Shown here piece after piece: positions 56,256-64,000 of a stretch of DNA of 64,000 nt (position 1 is the first letter of the stretch; each line of letters begins with the position of its first letter). The notes under the pieces were generated by a model. That model saw only the letters and a list, made by a program, of their open reading frames with translations. It was not told the DNA's origin and made no database searches. The translations under genes were made by a program, and so were the position numbers. The DNA is taken from NCBI RefSeq assembly GCF_000502955.1, contig NZ_AYWO01000020.1, positions 27,374 through 91,373 of the forward strand, read 5' to 3'. This DNA is from Mesorhizobium sp. LNHC252B00 (lineage in GTDB: Bacteria; Pseudomonadota; Alphaproteobacteria; Rhizobiales; Rhizobiaceae).

Positions 56256-57422
56256 ATGGCCGGAACTTTTGTCATCGCGCAGGGCGGCGGTCCAACCGCC
56301 GTCATCAACCAGACGGTGGTCGGGGCGACGCTGGAGATCCGCAAGCGGCATCCGGGTGCCAAGGTCCTCGGTTCCATCCACGGGGTGCGCGGCATCCGTG
56401 ACGGCAACTATGTCGACCTCTCCGCGATTCCCGAGGACCGGCTGCGGCTGATCGCCGGCACGCCAAGTGCCGCCCTTGGCTCGACCCGCGATAAGCCGGA
56501 TGCCGCTTATTGTGACGTCATCCTCAACGGATTGAAGAAGGCAGGCGCCGATGCCTTCATCTATATCGGCGGCAACGACACGTCGGGTACGCAGCAGATC
56601 CTGACCGATGCCGCAGGCGGCGAGATCGCCTTCGTCCATGCGCCAAAGACCATCGACAATGACCTCGAGGAAAACGACCACACGCCGGGCTTCATTTCGG
56701 CGGCCGAGTTCGTCGCCGGCGCCTTCCTGTCCGTCGACCTCGATTTTCGCGCCCTGCCCGGCATCTATGTCGGCATCGTCATGGGCCGGCATGCCGGCTT
56801 CCTGACCGCAGCCGCGGCGGCGTGGCAGCTTGACCCCGACAGCGGCCCGCACCTTGTCTATGTGCCCGAGCGCCCGTTCTCGGCCGCCGGCTTCATCGAC
56901 GACGTCCGCGCCACGCTCGATCGTTACAAGCGCTGCATCGTCGCCGTTTCGGAAGGCGTCAGCACCGCCGACGGCAAGGCGCTGGTCGAAAGCCTGGTGC
57001 CGCCGGACAAGCTCGAGCGCGACGCGCATGGCAACGTCAAGCTGTCGGGCAGCGACCTGCCGGCCGCACTTGAGCGCGCGCTGGCTGAAGGCCTGCCCGG
57101 CAAGCGGGCCCGCGTCGACGCACTCGGCTACATGCCGCGCGGCTATGTCGGCGCCATCAGCGCGATCGACGCGCAGGAGGCTTTCGATGCCGGCGCTTTC
57201 GCCGTCACTGTCGCTGAACAGGGCGGCGGCTCGGTGGCGCTGCAATATCACGGCAGCAAAACGGTGCTGAAGAAGGTGCCGCTGAAGAACGTCGCCGGCA
57301 AGACCCGCCATATGCCGGACGATTTCATGAAGCCCGATGTCAATCAGCTGTCCGATGCCGGCATGGCTTATCTCAAGCGGCTGGTGCCGGAAAAATACAA
57401 GGTCGGGAAGCCGTTCGTCTGA
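56256..57422 (+). CDS. pfp: Phosphofructokinase of the PPi-dependent type
   Basis: This 388-residue PFK-fold enzyme has GGND at residues 105-108 in place of the GGDG of ATP enzymes, and PKTIDND with Lys131 in place of the Gly of ATP-PFK. An Asp after GG(D/N) and this Lys mark pyrophosphate dependence. It would interconvert fructose-6-phosphate and fructose-1,6-bisphosphate reversibly. The MBL hydrolase starts 34 bases downstream. Cofactor preference is inferred from residues only. Confidence 0.88.
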   Translation: MAGTFVIAQGGGPTAVINQTVVGATLEIRKRHPGAKVLGSIHGVRGIRDGNYVDLSAIPEDRLRLIAGTPSAALGSTRDKPDAAYCDVILNGLKKAGADAFIYIGGNDTSGTQQILTDAAGGEIAFVHAPKTIDNDLEENDHTPGFISAAEFVAGAFLSVDLDFRALPGIYVGIVMGRHAGFLTAAAAAWQLDPDSGPHLVYVPERPFSAAGFIDDVRATLDRYKRCIVAVSEGVSTADGKALVESLVPPDKLERDAHGNVKLSGSDLPAALERALAEGLPGKRARVDALGYMPRGYVGAISAIDAQEAFDAGAFAVTVAEQGGGSVALQYHGSKTVLKKVPLKNVAGKTRHMPDDFMKPDVNQLSDAGMAYLKRLVPEKYKVGKPFV

Positions 57423-57456
57423 TGCCTGGCTCACACCTGATGCCGGGCCACAGGTG

Positions 57457-58176
57457 ATGCCGGAGTGGTTCAGCAAAAGCATCGTCGACGACAAGACGAC
57501 GATGCTGACCGAGCCGTTCGTGCATGCCTATGTGCGTGCCAATATCTGGCATCTGCGCGGCCGAGATGCCGACCTTCTGGTCGACACCGGCATGGGCATC
57601 TGTCGGCTTGCGCCGGAGATCGACACGCCCGACGGCAAGGCGCTGCTGGTCGTCGCCACCCACATTCATCTCGACCATGTCGGCTCACTGCACGAATTTC
57701 CGTGGCGAGCAGGGCCAAGGCACAGCGCGGAGCAGTTCGCGAGCATGGATGAGGCGGCGACTTACGCCTACATGTTCCACGATCTCGACGGCGCCGTTTC
57801 GACGCTGCCGGCGACAGGTTGGAAGGCGGCCGACTACAAGATCCCGCCCGCACCGCTGACGCGAACCCTGGACGAGGGCGACATCGTCGATCTCGGTGAC
57901 CGGCAATTCCGTGTGCTGCATCTGCCCGGCCATTCGCCGGATTCGATCGCGCTGTTCGACGAGGCCGATGGCCTTTTCTTCAGCGGTGACGCCATCTACG
58001 ACGACACGCTGATCGACGACCTGCCGGATTCGGATCGATCGGCCTACATCAGTACGATGCAGCGCCTGCTCGACCTGCCGATCCGCGTCGGCCATGGCGG
58101 CCACGGACCGAGCTTCGACAGCAAGCGCATGCACGACATTGCCACTGCCTATCTCGGACGAACCGGCGGGATCTGA
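57457..58176 (+). CDS. Metallo-β-lactamase-fold hydrolase
   Basis: The 239-residue protein has the metal motif THIHLDHVGS (His69, His71, Asp73, His74) and later ligands in HLPGHSPDSI and FFSGDAIYDD, closing with VGHGGHGPS. Cytosolic, with no signal peptide. Glyoxalase II, lactonase or quinolone-hydrolase-like activities all use this fold; none is singled out. ATG 57457 is chosen because the upstream frame overlaps pfp. Confidence 0.83.
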   Translation: MPEWFSKSIVDDKTTMLTEPFVHAYVRANIWHLRGRDADLLVDTGMGICRLAPEIDTPDGKALLVVATHIHLDHVGSLHEFPWRAGPRHSAEQFASMDEAATYAYMFHDLDGAVSTLPATGWKAADYKIPPAPLTRTLDEGDIVDLGDRQFRVLHLPGHSPDSIALFDEADGLFFSGDAIYDDTLIDDLPDSDRSAYISTMQRLLDLPIRVGHGGHGPSFDSKRMHDIATAYLGRTGGI

Positions 58177-58439
58177 GCCCCCGGCGGGCAGGGAAGACCG
58201 GACTGGCCCGTCGCCTGACGACATCGTGACCGCCGTCATTCCGGAAATTAAATCTTCGTAAGGTGGCCCGGAATCCCTAAATCGGGCCAAGCTGCGCCCT
58301 AGATTCAGAGCTGTCGATCCGGTCCGGCTGCCGTGCCAGGCGAGACAGGCAATCGCGACGTTCGACACGCCGAATGGCCGGTCTTCCGCACAAGGAGACC
58401 TCCACGGCGACCGATCAACTCTCGCCCGGACAAACGACC

Positions 58440-59969
58440 ATGTCAGACATAATTCGCAGACATCGCGTCGCGGCCTTGCTGGGCGCTGCGCTGATCGTAT
58501 CCCCCTTCGTCATGTCTTTCGCCCAAAGCGAGGGCAACACCGTTCCGACGACCCAGACACCGGTCGCCGGCCTCACCGCTCCCAACGGCTCGTTCGCTCC
58601 CATCGTGGCAGCCGACAAGCCGGCGGTGGTAACGATCACCACTGTCACGAAGGCAGAGCCTGGAACGACGAGCGATGCCTCTCCGTTCGACGGCGGCTCG
58701 CCTTTCGACGACTATTTTCGTCAGTTCTTCGGTGACCAGGGCATGCCGATGCCCAAGACACCGCCACAACAGCAACCGCAGCGTGCCGAAGCACTGGGTT
58801 CCGGCTTCCTCGTGGGCGCGGATGGTATCATCGTCACCAACAATCACGTGATCGATGGTGCCACCTCGATCAAGGTTGCGCTCGACGACGGCACCGAACT
58901 CCCCGCCAAGCTGGTCGGCCGCGATGCCAAGAACGATCTCGCCGTCCTCAAGGTCAAGGCGGACAAACCCCTGCCAACCGTCAAATGGGGTGATTCCGAC
59001 AAGCTCATGCCAGGCGACCAGGTATTGGCCTTCGGCAACCCGTTCGGCATCGGCACCACTGTCACCGCAGGCATCGTTTCGGCGCGCGGCCGCGATCTGC
59101 ACAGCGGCCCGTTCGACGACTTCATCCAGATCGACGCCCCGATCAACCACGGCAATTCCGGCGGCCCGCTGATAGATGTCGCCGGCAAGGTCGTCGGTAT
59201 CAACGCGGCGATCTATTCGCCCAATGGCGGTAGCGTCGGCGTTGGCTTCGCCATCCCGTCCGACCAGGCCCAGAAGGTGGTCGCCAAGCTGATGAAGGAC
59301 GGCTCGATCCAGTATGGCTATCTCGGCGTCGAGATCCAGCCGGTGACGGCGGATGTGGCGAGCGCAATTGGCCTCGATCATGCCGCCGGCGCGCTGGTTT
59401 CGCGGGTCAATGACGGTTCGCCCGCCGCCAGGGCCGGAGTCGAGGCCGGCGACGTCATCACCAGCTTTGCCGGACAGGATGTGAAGGATCCCAAGGACCT
59501 GTCGCGGGCGGTCGCCGATGTCGCGCCCGGCGCCAGAGAAACACTGAACATCTGGCGCAAGGGCAAGGCCGTGGATATTTCCGTCGATGTCGGGCGCAAC
59601 ACCGACGACGTGAAGACCGCGTCATTGGAAGACGGGTCCGGCGCGCCTGGCGTCGGGCAAGGCTCACGCGTCGCGGCGATCGGGCTTGGCCTGATGGACA
59701 TCACCCCTGACATTCGCGAGCAGATGAATCTCGCCCACAATCAGCGCGGTGCGATCGTTGCCAGCGTCAATCCCGACAAGGCTGCCGCGGCTTCCGGAAT
59801 CCAGGCAGGTGACATCATCGTCGCCGTCAATCAGGTGCCGGTGAAGAGCGCCAGGCAGGTCACCCAGGCGATTGCCCAGGCTGGCAAGTCCGGCAAGAAG
59901 TCGGTGCTGTTGCTGGTCGAGCGGGACGGAGGCCAGAGCTATGTCGCGGTGCCGTTCGCCAATGGCTGA
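58440..59969 (+). CDS. degP: DegP/HtrA-family periplasmic serine protease
   Basis: The 509-residue protein has a signal peptide (RRHRVAALLGAALIVSPFVMSFAQ), the trypsin-fold triad His136 (NNHVIDG), Asp166 (KNDLAVL) and Ser240 (NHGNSGGP), and two C-terminal PDZ domains (about 310-400 and 420-500). It degrades or refolds damaged periplasmic proteins. An upstream in-frame ATG at 58374 would bury the signal peptide, so 58440 is preferred, though its ribosome site is weak. The 263-base gap before it holds no gene I recognise. Its terminator is at 59992. Confidence 0.93.
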   Translation: MSDIIRRHRVAALLGAALIVSPFVMSFAQSEGNTVPTTQTPVAGLTAPNGSFAPIVAADKPAVVTITTVTKAEPGTTSDASPFDGGSPFDDYFRQFFGDQGMPMPKTPPQQQPQRAEALGSGFLVGADGIIVTNNHVIDGATSIKVALDDGTELPAKLVGRDAKNDLAVLKVKADKPLPTVKWGDSDKLMPGDQVLAFGNPFGIGTTVTAGIVSARGRDLHSGPFDDFIQIDAPINHGNSGGPLIDVAGKVVGINAAIYSPNGGSVGVGFAIPSDQAQKVVAKLMKDGSIQYGYLGVEIQPVTADVASAIGLDHAAGALVSRVNDGSPAARAGVEAGDVITSFAGQDVKDPKDLSRAVADVAPGARETLNIWRKGKAVDISVDVGRNTDDVKTASLEDGSGAPGVGQGSRVAAIGLGLMDITPDIREQMNLAHNQRGAIVASVNPDKAAAASGIQAGDIIVAVNQVPVKSARQVTQAIAQAGKSGKKSVLLLVERDGGQSYVAVPFANG

Positions 59970-59991
59970 CGCGAGGCGCTGAACTGAATGC

Positions 59992-60024
59992 AAAGCCGGC
60001 AGGCTCGCCGGGCCTGCCGGCTTT
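59992..60024 (+). terminator. Long-stem hairpin after degP
   Basis: AAAGCCGGCAGGC pairs with GCCTGCCGGCTTT across seven bases, a thirteen-base-pair stem. Only TTT follows, so it may be a weak terminator or a bidirectional stabiliser. Confidence 0.65.
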
Positions 60025-60111
60025 GTGCGCCAAGATTTCAGTTGCCCGCAGCGGCATCATCGAGAAAACTGCGACAGGTTGATGGATGCCTGCCGCAGAG
60101 GAATTACCGCG

Positions 60112-60723
60112 ATGGTCACCCGAGGTTTCTCTTCAGGACGGCGCCCGCCAACCGATGACGATGCGCGCATACCGCCCGGCCAATATCTCGAACAGGGTTT
60201 TCCGGTACTGTCGGCCGGTCCGACGCCGCGCGTGCGCACGGAGGATTGGTCGTTCACGTTGAAGCATGGGCCACGGCCGATCAAGAAGTGGAACTGGGCT
60301 GAATTCAACGCGCTGCCGTTGACCAAGATGACACGCGACATCCATTGCGTGACCGCGTGGACCAAGTTCGACACGCCGTGGCAGGGCGTGCTGGTCGACG
60401 ATATCCTTGCCGACGCGGGTTTGGAGCCGCCGACCGGCTTCACGCTGGCGCACGCGTTCGACGGGTACACCACCAATGTGCCGGTAAAGGATCTTACCGG
60501 CGGCAAGGCCATGGTGGCGCTGCTCTACGAAGGCGAGCCGATTGCGCCGGACCATGGCGGCCCGGCAAGGCTGCTGGTGCCGCACCTCTATTTCTGGAAG
60601 TCTGCCAAATGGCTGAACGGCCTGCAATTCACGACGCGCGACGAACCCGGTTTCTGGGAATTGCGCGGCTATCACATCTATGGTGATCCATGGCGCGAAC
60701 AGCGCTATACGGGCGATCCATGA
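60112..60723 (+). CDS. Sulfite-oxidase-fold molybdopterin protein
   Basis: The 203-residue protein has the molybdenum-cofactor Cys in DIHCVTAW (Cys79), followed by LPHLYFWKSAKW, typical of SUOX-fold domains. It lacks haem and dimerisation domains, so it is a single catalytic domain like YedY/MsrP but without an obvious Tat signal. ATG 60112 is chosen; the frame extends upstream to 60025. Its stop overlaps the reductase gene (ATGA), making an electron-transfer pair. Substrate unknown. Confidence 0.82.
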   Translation: MVTRGFSSGRRPPTDDDARIPPGQYLEQGFPVLSAGPTPRVRTEDWSFTLKHGPRPIKKWNWAEFNALPLTKMTRDIHCVTAWTKFDTPWQGVLVDDILADAGLEPPTGFTLAHAFDGYTTNVPVKDLTGGKAMVALLYEGEPIAPDHGGPARLLVPHLYFWKSAKWLNGLQFTTRDEPGFWELRGYHIYGDPWREQRYTGDP

Positions 60724-61466
60724 GCGCTGTGGCAGCAGTGCAATCGCCCTGGCAGACGGCCGGGATCGTCCGCATCGAAAAACGCACGCCGCGTGTTACC
60801 AGCTTCTTTTTCCGGCCATCGCGGCCGTTTGCCTACCGCGCCGGGCAACATGTCGATGTCAGGCTGACGGCACCGGATGGTTACCAGGCGCGTCGCTCCT
60901 ACTCCATTGCCTCCGCGCCCGAGACGGTTGGCGCGATCGAACTGGCGATCGAGAAGCTCGACGATGGCGAGGTTTCGCCCTTCTTCCACGAGGTCGCGGC
61001 GATTGGTGACGAAATCGAACTTCGCGGACCGCTCGGCGGGCATTTCGTCTGGCCAGAAGATGTGGGCGGACCGCTTGTGCTTGTCGGCGGCGGTTCCGGC
61101 GTCGTGCCCTTGATGTCGATGGCTCGCCATCGCGCCGCGCGCAATTCGACAGTGCCCGTCGTTCTGGTCTTTTCAGCCCGGATCTGGGACGAAGTGATCT
61201 TTCGCGACGAACTGATCGCCCTCGACGACCGCAGGGACGGGTTCGACCTAGTGCTGACACTGACACGCGAAGCCGCCCGGCGCCCGGCCGATTATGTGCG
61301 GCGGGTGGACGTCGCGATGATGGCGCAAGCAATGGCGCGGCTGCCCGAGCCGCCTGGTCTCGCCTTTGTCTGCGGCTCCAACGCGTTTGTATCAGTCGCC
61401 GCCCAGGCGCTGATTGATGCCGGCGTTGCAGCGGGAAACATTCGCACCGAGCGCTACGGAGTTTGA
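60720..61466 (+). CDS. Ferredoxin-reductase-type flavoprotein
   Basis: The 248-residue protein has the FAD-binding RRSYSIAS motif and NAD(P)-binding LVGGGSGVVPLMSM, with a C-terminal CGSNAFVS. It is an FNR-fold reductase without an attached [2Fe-2S] domain, so electrons probably pass directly to the overlapping molybdenum protein. It starts at ATG 60720, overlapping that gene by four bases. Such pairs occur in other alphaproteobacteria. Confidence 0.85.
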   Translation: MSAVAAVQSPWQTAGIVRIEKRTPRVTSFFFRPSRPFAYRAGQHVDVRLTAPDGYQARRSYSIASAPETVGAIELAIEKLDDGEVSPFFHEVAAIGDEIELRGPLGGHFVWPEDVGGPLVLVGGGSGVVPLMSMARHRAARNSTVPVVLVFSARIWDEVIFRDELIALDDRRDGFDLVLTLTREAARRPADYVRRVDVAMMAQAMARLPEPPGLAFVCGSNAFVSVAAQALIDAGVAAGNIRTERYGV

Positions 61467-61537
61467 ATGGACGTTGTTAACGCATGTGGTCTTGGCGCTG
61501 ACAGTTCGTGAAAGATGGTATTACCACGAGGATGAAG

Positions 61538-61771
61538 ATGGCCACTCCTGTTACGGCAAAGGGACAAGTGACCATTCCCAAACCGGTCCGCGATCTCCTT
61601 GGAATCGTCCCGGGCAGCAGAGTGGATTTCCGACGCGCTGCCGATGGCAGCGTGGTGCTGCCTCGCGTTGACAAAGAGCCGCCTGCGAGCCGCTTCGCCA
61701 AGTTGTACGGCCATGCCGGCGAGGAGCTCACGACCGATGCGATCATGGCACTGACGCGTGGCGAAGCGTGA
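61538..61771 (+). CDS. AbrB/MazE-type antitoxin
   Basis: The 77-residue SpoVT/AbrB swapped-hairpin protein has TAKGQVTIPKPVRDLLGI. ATG 61538 is preferred over 61532 for its GAGG spacing. It lies directly ahead of a PIN-domain toxin reading frame; its TGA overlaps the GTG that should start that toxin (GTGA). It should bind DNA and neutralise the toxin, but the toxin frame is broken, so it may now be an orphan antitoxin. Confidence 0.83.
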   Translation: MATPVTAKGQVTIPKPVRDLLGIVPGSRVDFRRAADGSVVLPRVDKEPPASRFAKLYGHAGEELTTDAIMALTRGEA

Positions 61772-62171
61772 CGCTGGTCGACACCATGTTCTGCTCGACC
61801 TCGTTACGGACGATCCGACCTGGGCGGACTGGTCGGTTGCACAGCTCGAGGCAGCGAGCCTCGATGGACCATTGTTGATCAATGATGCGGTCTATGCCGA
61901 GCTTGCTGTTCGCTACATCAGCGTCGAGGATCTCGACGCATTTCTGGATGCGGCCGGCCTCGAAATGGCTCCGATGCCAAGAGCAGCTCATTTCCTGGCC
62001 GGGAAGGTATTTACACAGTACCGCCGATCAGGAGGATCCAGGATTGGCGTGTTGCCCGACTACTTCATTGGCGCCCATGCCGCGGTCGCTCAGCTTCCGC
62101 TTCTGACCCGCGATGTCGGTCGATACCGGACCTATTTCCCGTCTTTGAGACTGATCACTCCGGACTCCTGA
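61768..62171 (+). pseudogene. vapC: Frameshifted VapC-type PIN toxin
   Basis: Starting at GTG 61768, the sequence reads VTLVDT and then goes out of frame at ACC ATG TTC; that frame stops after about 36 codons. The remaining PIN domain (VLLDLVTDDPTWADW ... LLTRDVGRYRTYFP) continues in another frame, open from GTG 61758. One inserted A after GACACC would restore VDTNVLLDLV. Translation from GTG 61758 would give the body without the first catalytic Asp. A real deletion or a sequencing error fits equally well. Confidence 0.78.
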
Positions 62172-62189
62172 AATGGCACCAACCGCCGG

Positions 62190-63299
62190 TCACGCCTCGA
62201 TTTCGAGCGCCGAAAGCGGTTTTGAGCAACAGGCAAGGATAAAACCGTCGTCGATTTCATGATCGAGGATGCCGCCATTGTGGCTCATCTCGACGTCGCC
62301 CGCGACCTTTTTCACCTTGCAGGTGCCGCACAGGCCGAACTCGCATGCAGCGGGAATCCGCACGCCTGAGGCCCGCGCGGTCTGCAGGACGGTTTGGCCG
62401 GCGACGCAGTCGGCATCGACATCCGAAAGCGAGAATCGGATCGGTGTCACGGCTTCGATCGGGGCGACGGCGTCGTCTCCCGCCGGCAAAGCGAACGGCG
62501 CCGGGATCTCCTCCACGGCCGGCGCCGCAAAGCTCTCCTGATGGTATTTCGTCATGTCGAAGCCGGCGGAGTCCAGCATGCCGCGCACGGCGCGCATGAA
62601 AGGATCGGGGCCGCAGCAGAAGATTTCGCGCTCGCGGAAATCGGGCGCCAGCAGCGGCAGCCTGATGGCGTCGATGCGGCCCATATGGCCGAACCAGCCC
62701 TCTCGGCTCGAACGCTCCTCGATCATGAAACCGAGCGACAAGCCCGGCATACGGCTGCCGAGCAGTTCGAGCTCCTTGCGGAAAATGATCTCTTCCGGGC
62801 GGCGCGCGCAATTGACGAAGCCGACATCGGTCCATGGCGCACAGTCGTTCAGCCAGCGCAGCATCGACATCATCGGCGTCACGCCCGAACCGGCCGAAAT
62901 GAACAGATATTTAGCCGCCGGGTGACTGTGCAGCGAAAAATCGCCGGTCGGCCCATAGGCCTTGACGTGCGAGCCGGGCGTCAGATGGTCAAACATCCAT
63001 CGCGTGCCGGTGCTGCCGGCTTGCGCCTTCACCGTCACTGCGATCGAGAACGGCCGCGATGGCGAGGACGACAGCGTATAGGTGCGCATCAGCGGCCCGT
63101 CCGCAGTCGGCAGTTCCAACGTCACGAACTGGCCCGGCTTGTAGCGGAACCAGGTCTGGTTGTCGGAGCGGAAGGTGAAGGTCTTGACGTCAGGCGCTTC
63201 GTCGCTGACGCCGATCACCTCCAGCACCTGCAGCCTGTCGTTCCAGGGCGTCATCTGGTCGAGATGGCGATAGAGGCCAAGATCCGTCATCGCATTCAT
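62190..63299 (-). CDS. gbcB: Glycine betaine demethylase, reductase component
   Basis: The 369-residue three-domain reductase has an FAD site RTYTLSSSP, NAD site SAGSGVTPMMSM, C-terminal plant-type [2Fe-2S] domain with CEFGLCGTC and the later ACCSKP. It passes electrons from NAD(P)H to the Rieske-type oxygenase GbcA, whose gene ends next to it on the same strand (38 bases apart). ATG 63299 is preceded by AGAGAGG. Together they demethylate glycine betaine to dimethylglycine and formaldehyde. Confidence 0.9.
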   Translation of the reverse strand: MNAMTDLGLYRHLDQMTPWNDRLQVLEVIGVSDEAPDVKTFTFRSDNQTWFRYKPGQFVTLELPTADGPLMRTYTLSSSPSRPFSIAVTVKAQAGSTGTRWMFDHLTPGSHVKAYGPTGDFSLHSHPAAKYLFISAGSGVTPMMSMLRWLNDCAPWTDVGFVNCARRPEEIIFRKELELLGSRMPGLSLGFMIEERSSREGWFGHMGRIDAIRLPLLAPDFREREIFCCGPDPFMRAVRGMLDSAGFDMTKYHQESFAAPAVEEIPAPFALPAGDDAVAPIEAVTPIRFSLSDVDADCVAGQTVLQTARASGVRIPAACEFGLCGTCKVKKVAGDVEMSHNGGILDHEIDDGFILACCSKPLSALEIEA

Positions 63300-63336
63300 C
63301 CTCTCTTGTCCCTCATGTTTTGTGCATGTGATGCAA

Positions 63337-64000
63337 CTAGGCGACGCTGCGTAGCGCCGGCCTTCCACCTTCGGCGAGGCGCGGGCCGATGAACGACGCG
63401 TACCATTCGACGAACTGGATCACGCCGCCCTCATGCAGCTCCGAATAGGGGCCTGGTTCGTAGGCGGGCGACAGGATGCCGAGAGCGTTTTCCTCAACGA
63501 TGCGGCGGTCCTGGTCGTTGGTTTCGGTCCACACATGGGTAAGGTCTTCGATGGTGTAGTCGACGCCCTCGACCGCGTCCTTGTGCACCAGCCATTTCGT
63601 CGTCACCGCCGTTTCCGTGGCGCTGATCGGCACCACCCGGAACGTCACCGCGTGATCGATAAGGATGTGGTTCCATGTCGTCGGATAGTGATAGTGCATC
63701 AAGGTGCCGATGCGGTCGGCGGAGACAGCGTCGGAGAGGTTCTTCTTCACCGCCAGTTTGCCGCTCATGGTGTAGCTGACGGCATCGCGCAGCAGCGGCG
63801 CGCGGGTGGCTCGATACTGCCCGGCCGGATCGATGCGGAACTTGCTCGGAAGTCCGACGGCCTCGCATTTGGCCCAATGCGCGACCATTTCAGGGTCGCT
63901 GTCGGCGCCGTTGACGCCGGTCACAGTCGGAGCCTCCGGGAAGGTCTTGCACAGCTCGGGATGGTTGGCGACGCAGTGATAGCACTCGCGATTGTTTTCC
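63337..64000 (-). CDS. gbcA: Glycine betaine demethylase oxygenase, 3' part only
   Basis: The frame is open at the right edge, so only the C-terminal part of this Rieske-type ring-hydroxylating-oxygenase α subunit is visible. Read on the minus strand from the edge it begins with ENNRECYHCVANHPELCKTF, typical of GbcA-type oxygenases, and continues through the catalytic-domain C-terminus. The Rieske centre lies outside the window. Its neighbour GbcB supports glycine betaine as substrate; choline or proline-betaine demethylases are the alternatives. Confidence 0.82.
   Translation of the reverse strand, partial: ENNRECYHCVANHPELCKTFPEAPTVTGVNGADSDPEMVAHWAKCEAVGLPSKFRIDPAGQYRATRAPLLRDAVSYTMSGKLAVKKNLSDAVSADRIGTLMHYHYPTTWNHILIDHAVTFRVVPISATETAVTTKWLVHKDAVEGVDYTIEDLTHVWTETNDQDRRIVEENALGILSPAYEPGPYSELHEGGVIQFVEWYASFIGPRLAEGGRPALRSVA

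Noticed and set aside
58177-58439. EcfG/RpoE2-type promoter (GGAAC...GTT) ahead of degP
   Set aside because: No properly spaced pair was found in the 263-base gap.

Overview
This 64 kb window is GC-rich alphaproteobacterial chromosome, most likely Mesorhizobium or a close Phyllobacteriaceae relative. The evidence is the order chvG–hprK–EIIA(Man)–ptsH–ahcY–divL, the trpF–trpB–trpA–accD–folC block, an AccD without its zinc finger, a TsaE–phosphotransferase fusion beside a MurU-like gene, and several families of palindromic intergenic repeats of the kind common in Rhizobiales. Almost all of it is core chromosome. No phage, IS element, CRISPR array, rRNA or tRNA was seen.

Layout. 1–2.5 kb: end of the ChvG sensor kinase and the incomplete regulatory PTS (HprK, EIIA-Man, HPr). 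2.5–6.9 kb: ahcY behind a palindromic operator, then a DivL-type pseudokinase with Tyr in place of the phospho-accepting His. 6.9–16.1 kb: an overlapping chain tsaE/amgK-like–murU-like–addB–addA, then trxA. 16.3–17.4 kb: a cupin and an intact VapBC pair. 17.4–23.3 kb (minus strand): VOC protein, folC, accD, trpA, trpB, trpF. 23.6–27.1 kb: YgjP-like metallopeptidase, DUF2852 protein, BenE-like transporter and α/β hydrolase. 27.2–33.7 kb: translation block infC (AUU start), rpmI, rplT, pheS, a GFA-family gene wedged in the operon, and pheT. 33.7–40.4 kb: assorted oxidoreductases, a LysR regulator and a hydrolase.

40.6–48.5 kb holds the most interesting block: a minus-strand operon (BKACE, HD-domain protein, L-carnitine dehydrogenase, acyl-CoA dehydrogenase, NDP-forming CoA ligase, CaiD-like hydratase) divergent from an AraC/GATase regulator of CdhR type. 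Together these can be read as γ-butyrobetaine/crotonobetaine to carnitine to glycine betaine. The glycine betaine demethylase pair GbcAB lies at the right edge (62.2–64 kb), so the window covers a route down to dimethylglycine. The HD protein carries the complete metal-ligand pattern of PhnZ/TmpB/MIOX-type diiron oxygenases and has no assigned step; it is the best candidate here for undescribed biochemistry.

49–54 kb: xylose isomerase and xylulokinase around a divergent NTF2-like gene with operator-like direct repeats, then a TTC38-like TPR protein. 54.3–62.2 kb: LysE exporter, a YkuD L,D-transpeptidase (Tat-type lipoprotein), PPi-type phosphofructokinase, MBL hydrolase, DegP protease, a sulfite-oxidase-fold molybdoenzyme with its reductase, and an AbrB-antitoxin/PIN-toxin pair whose toxin is broken by a one-base deletion inside the catalytic DTN motif.
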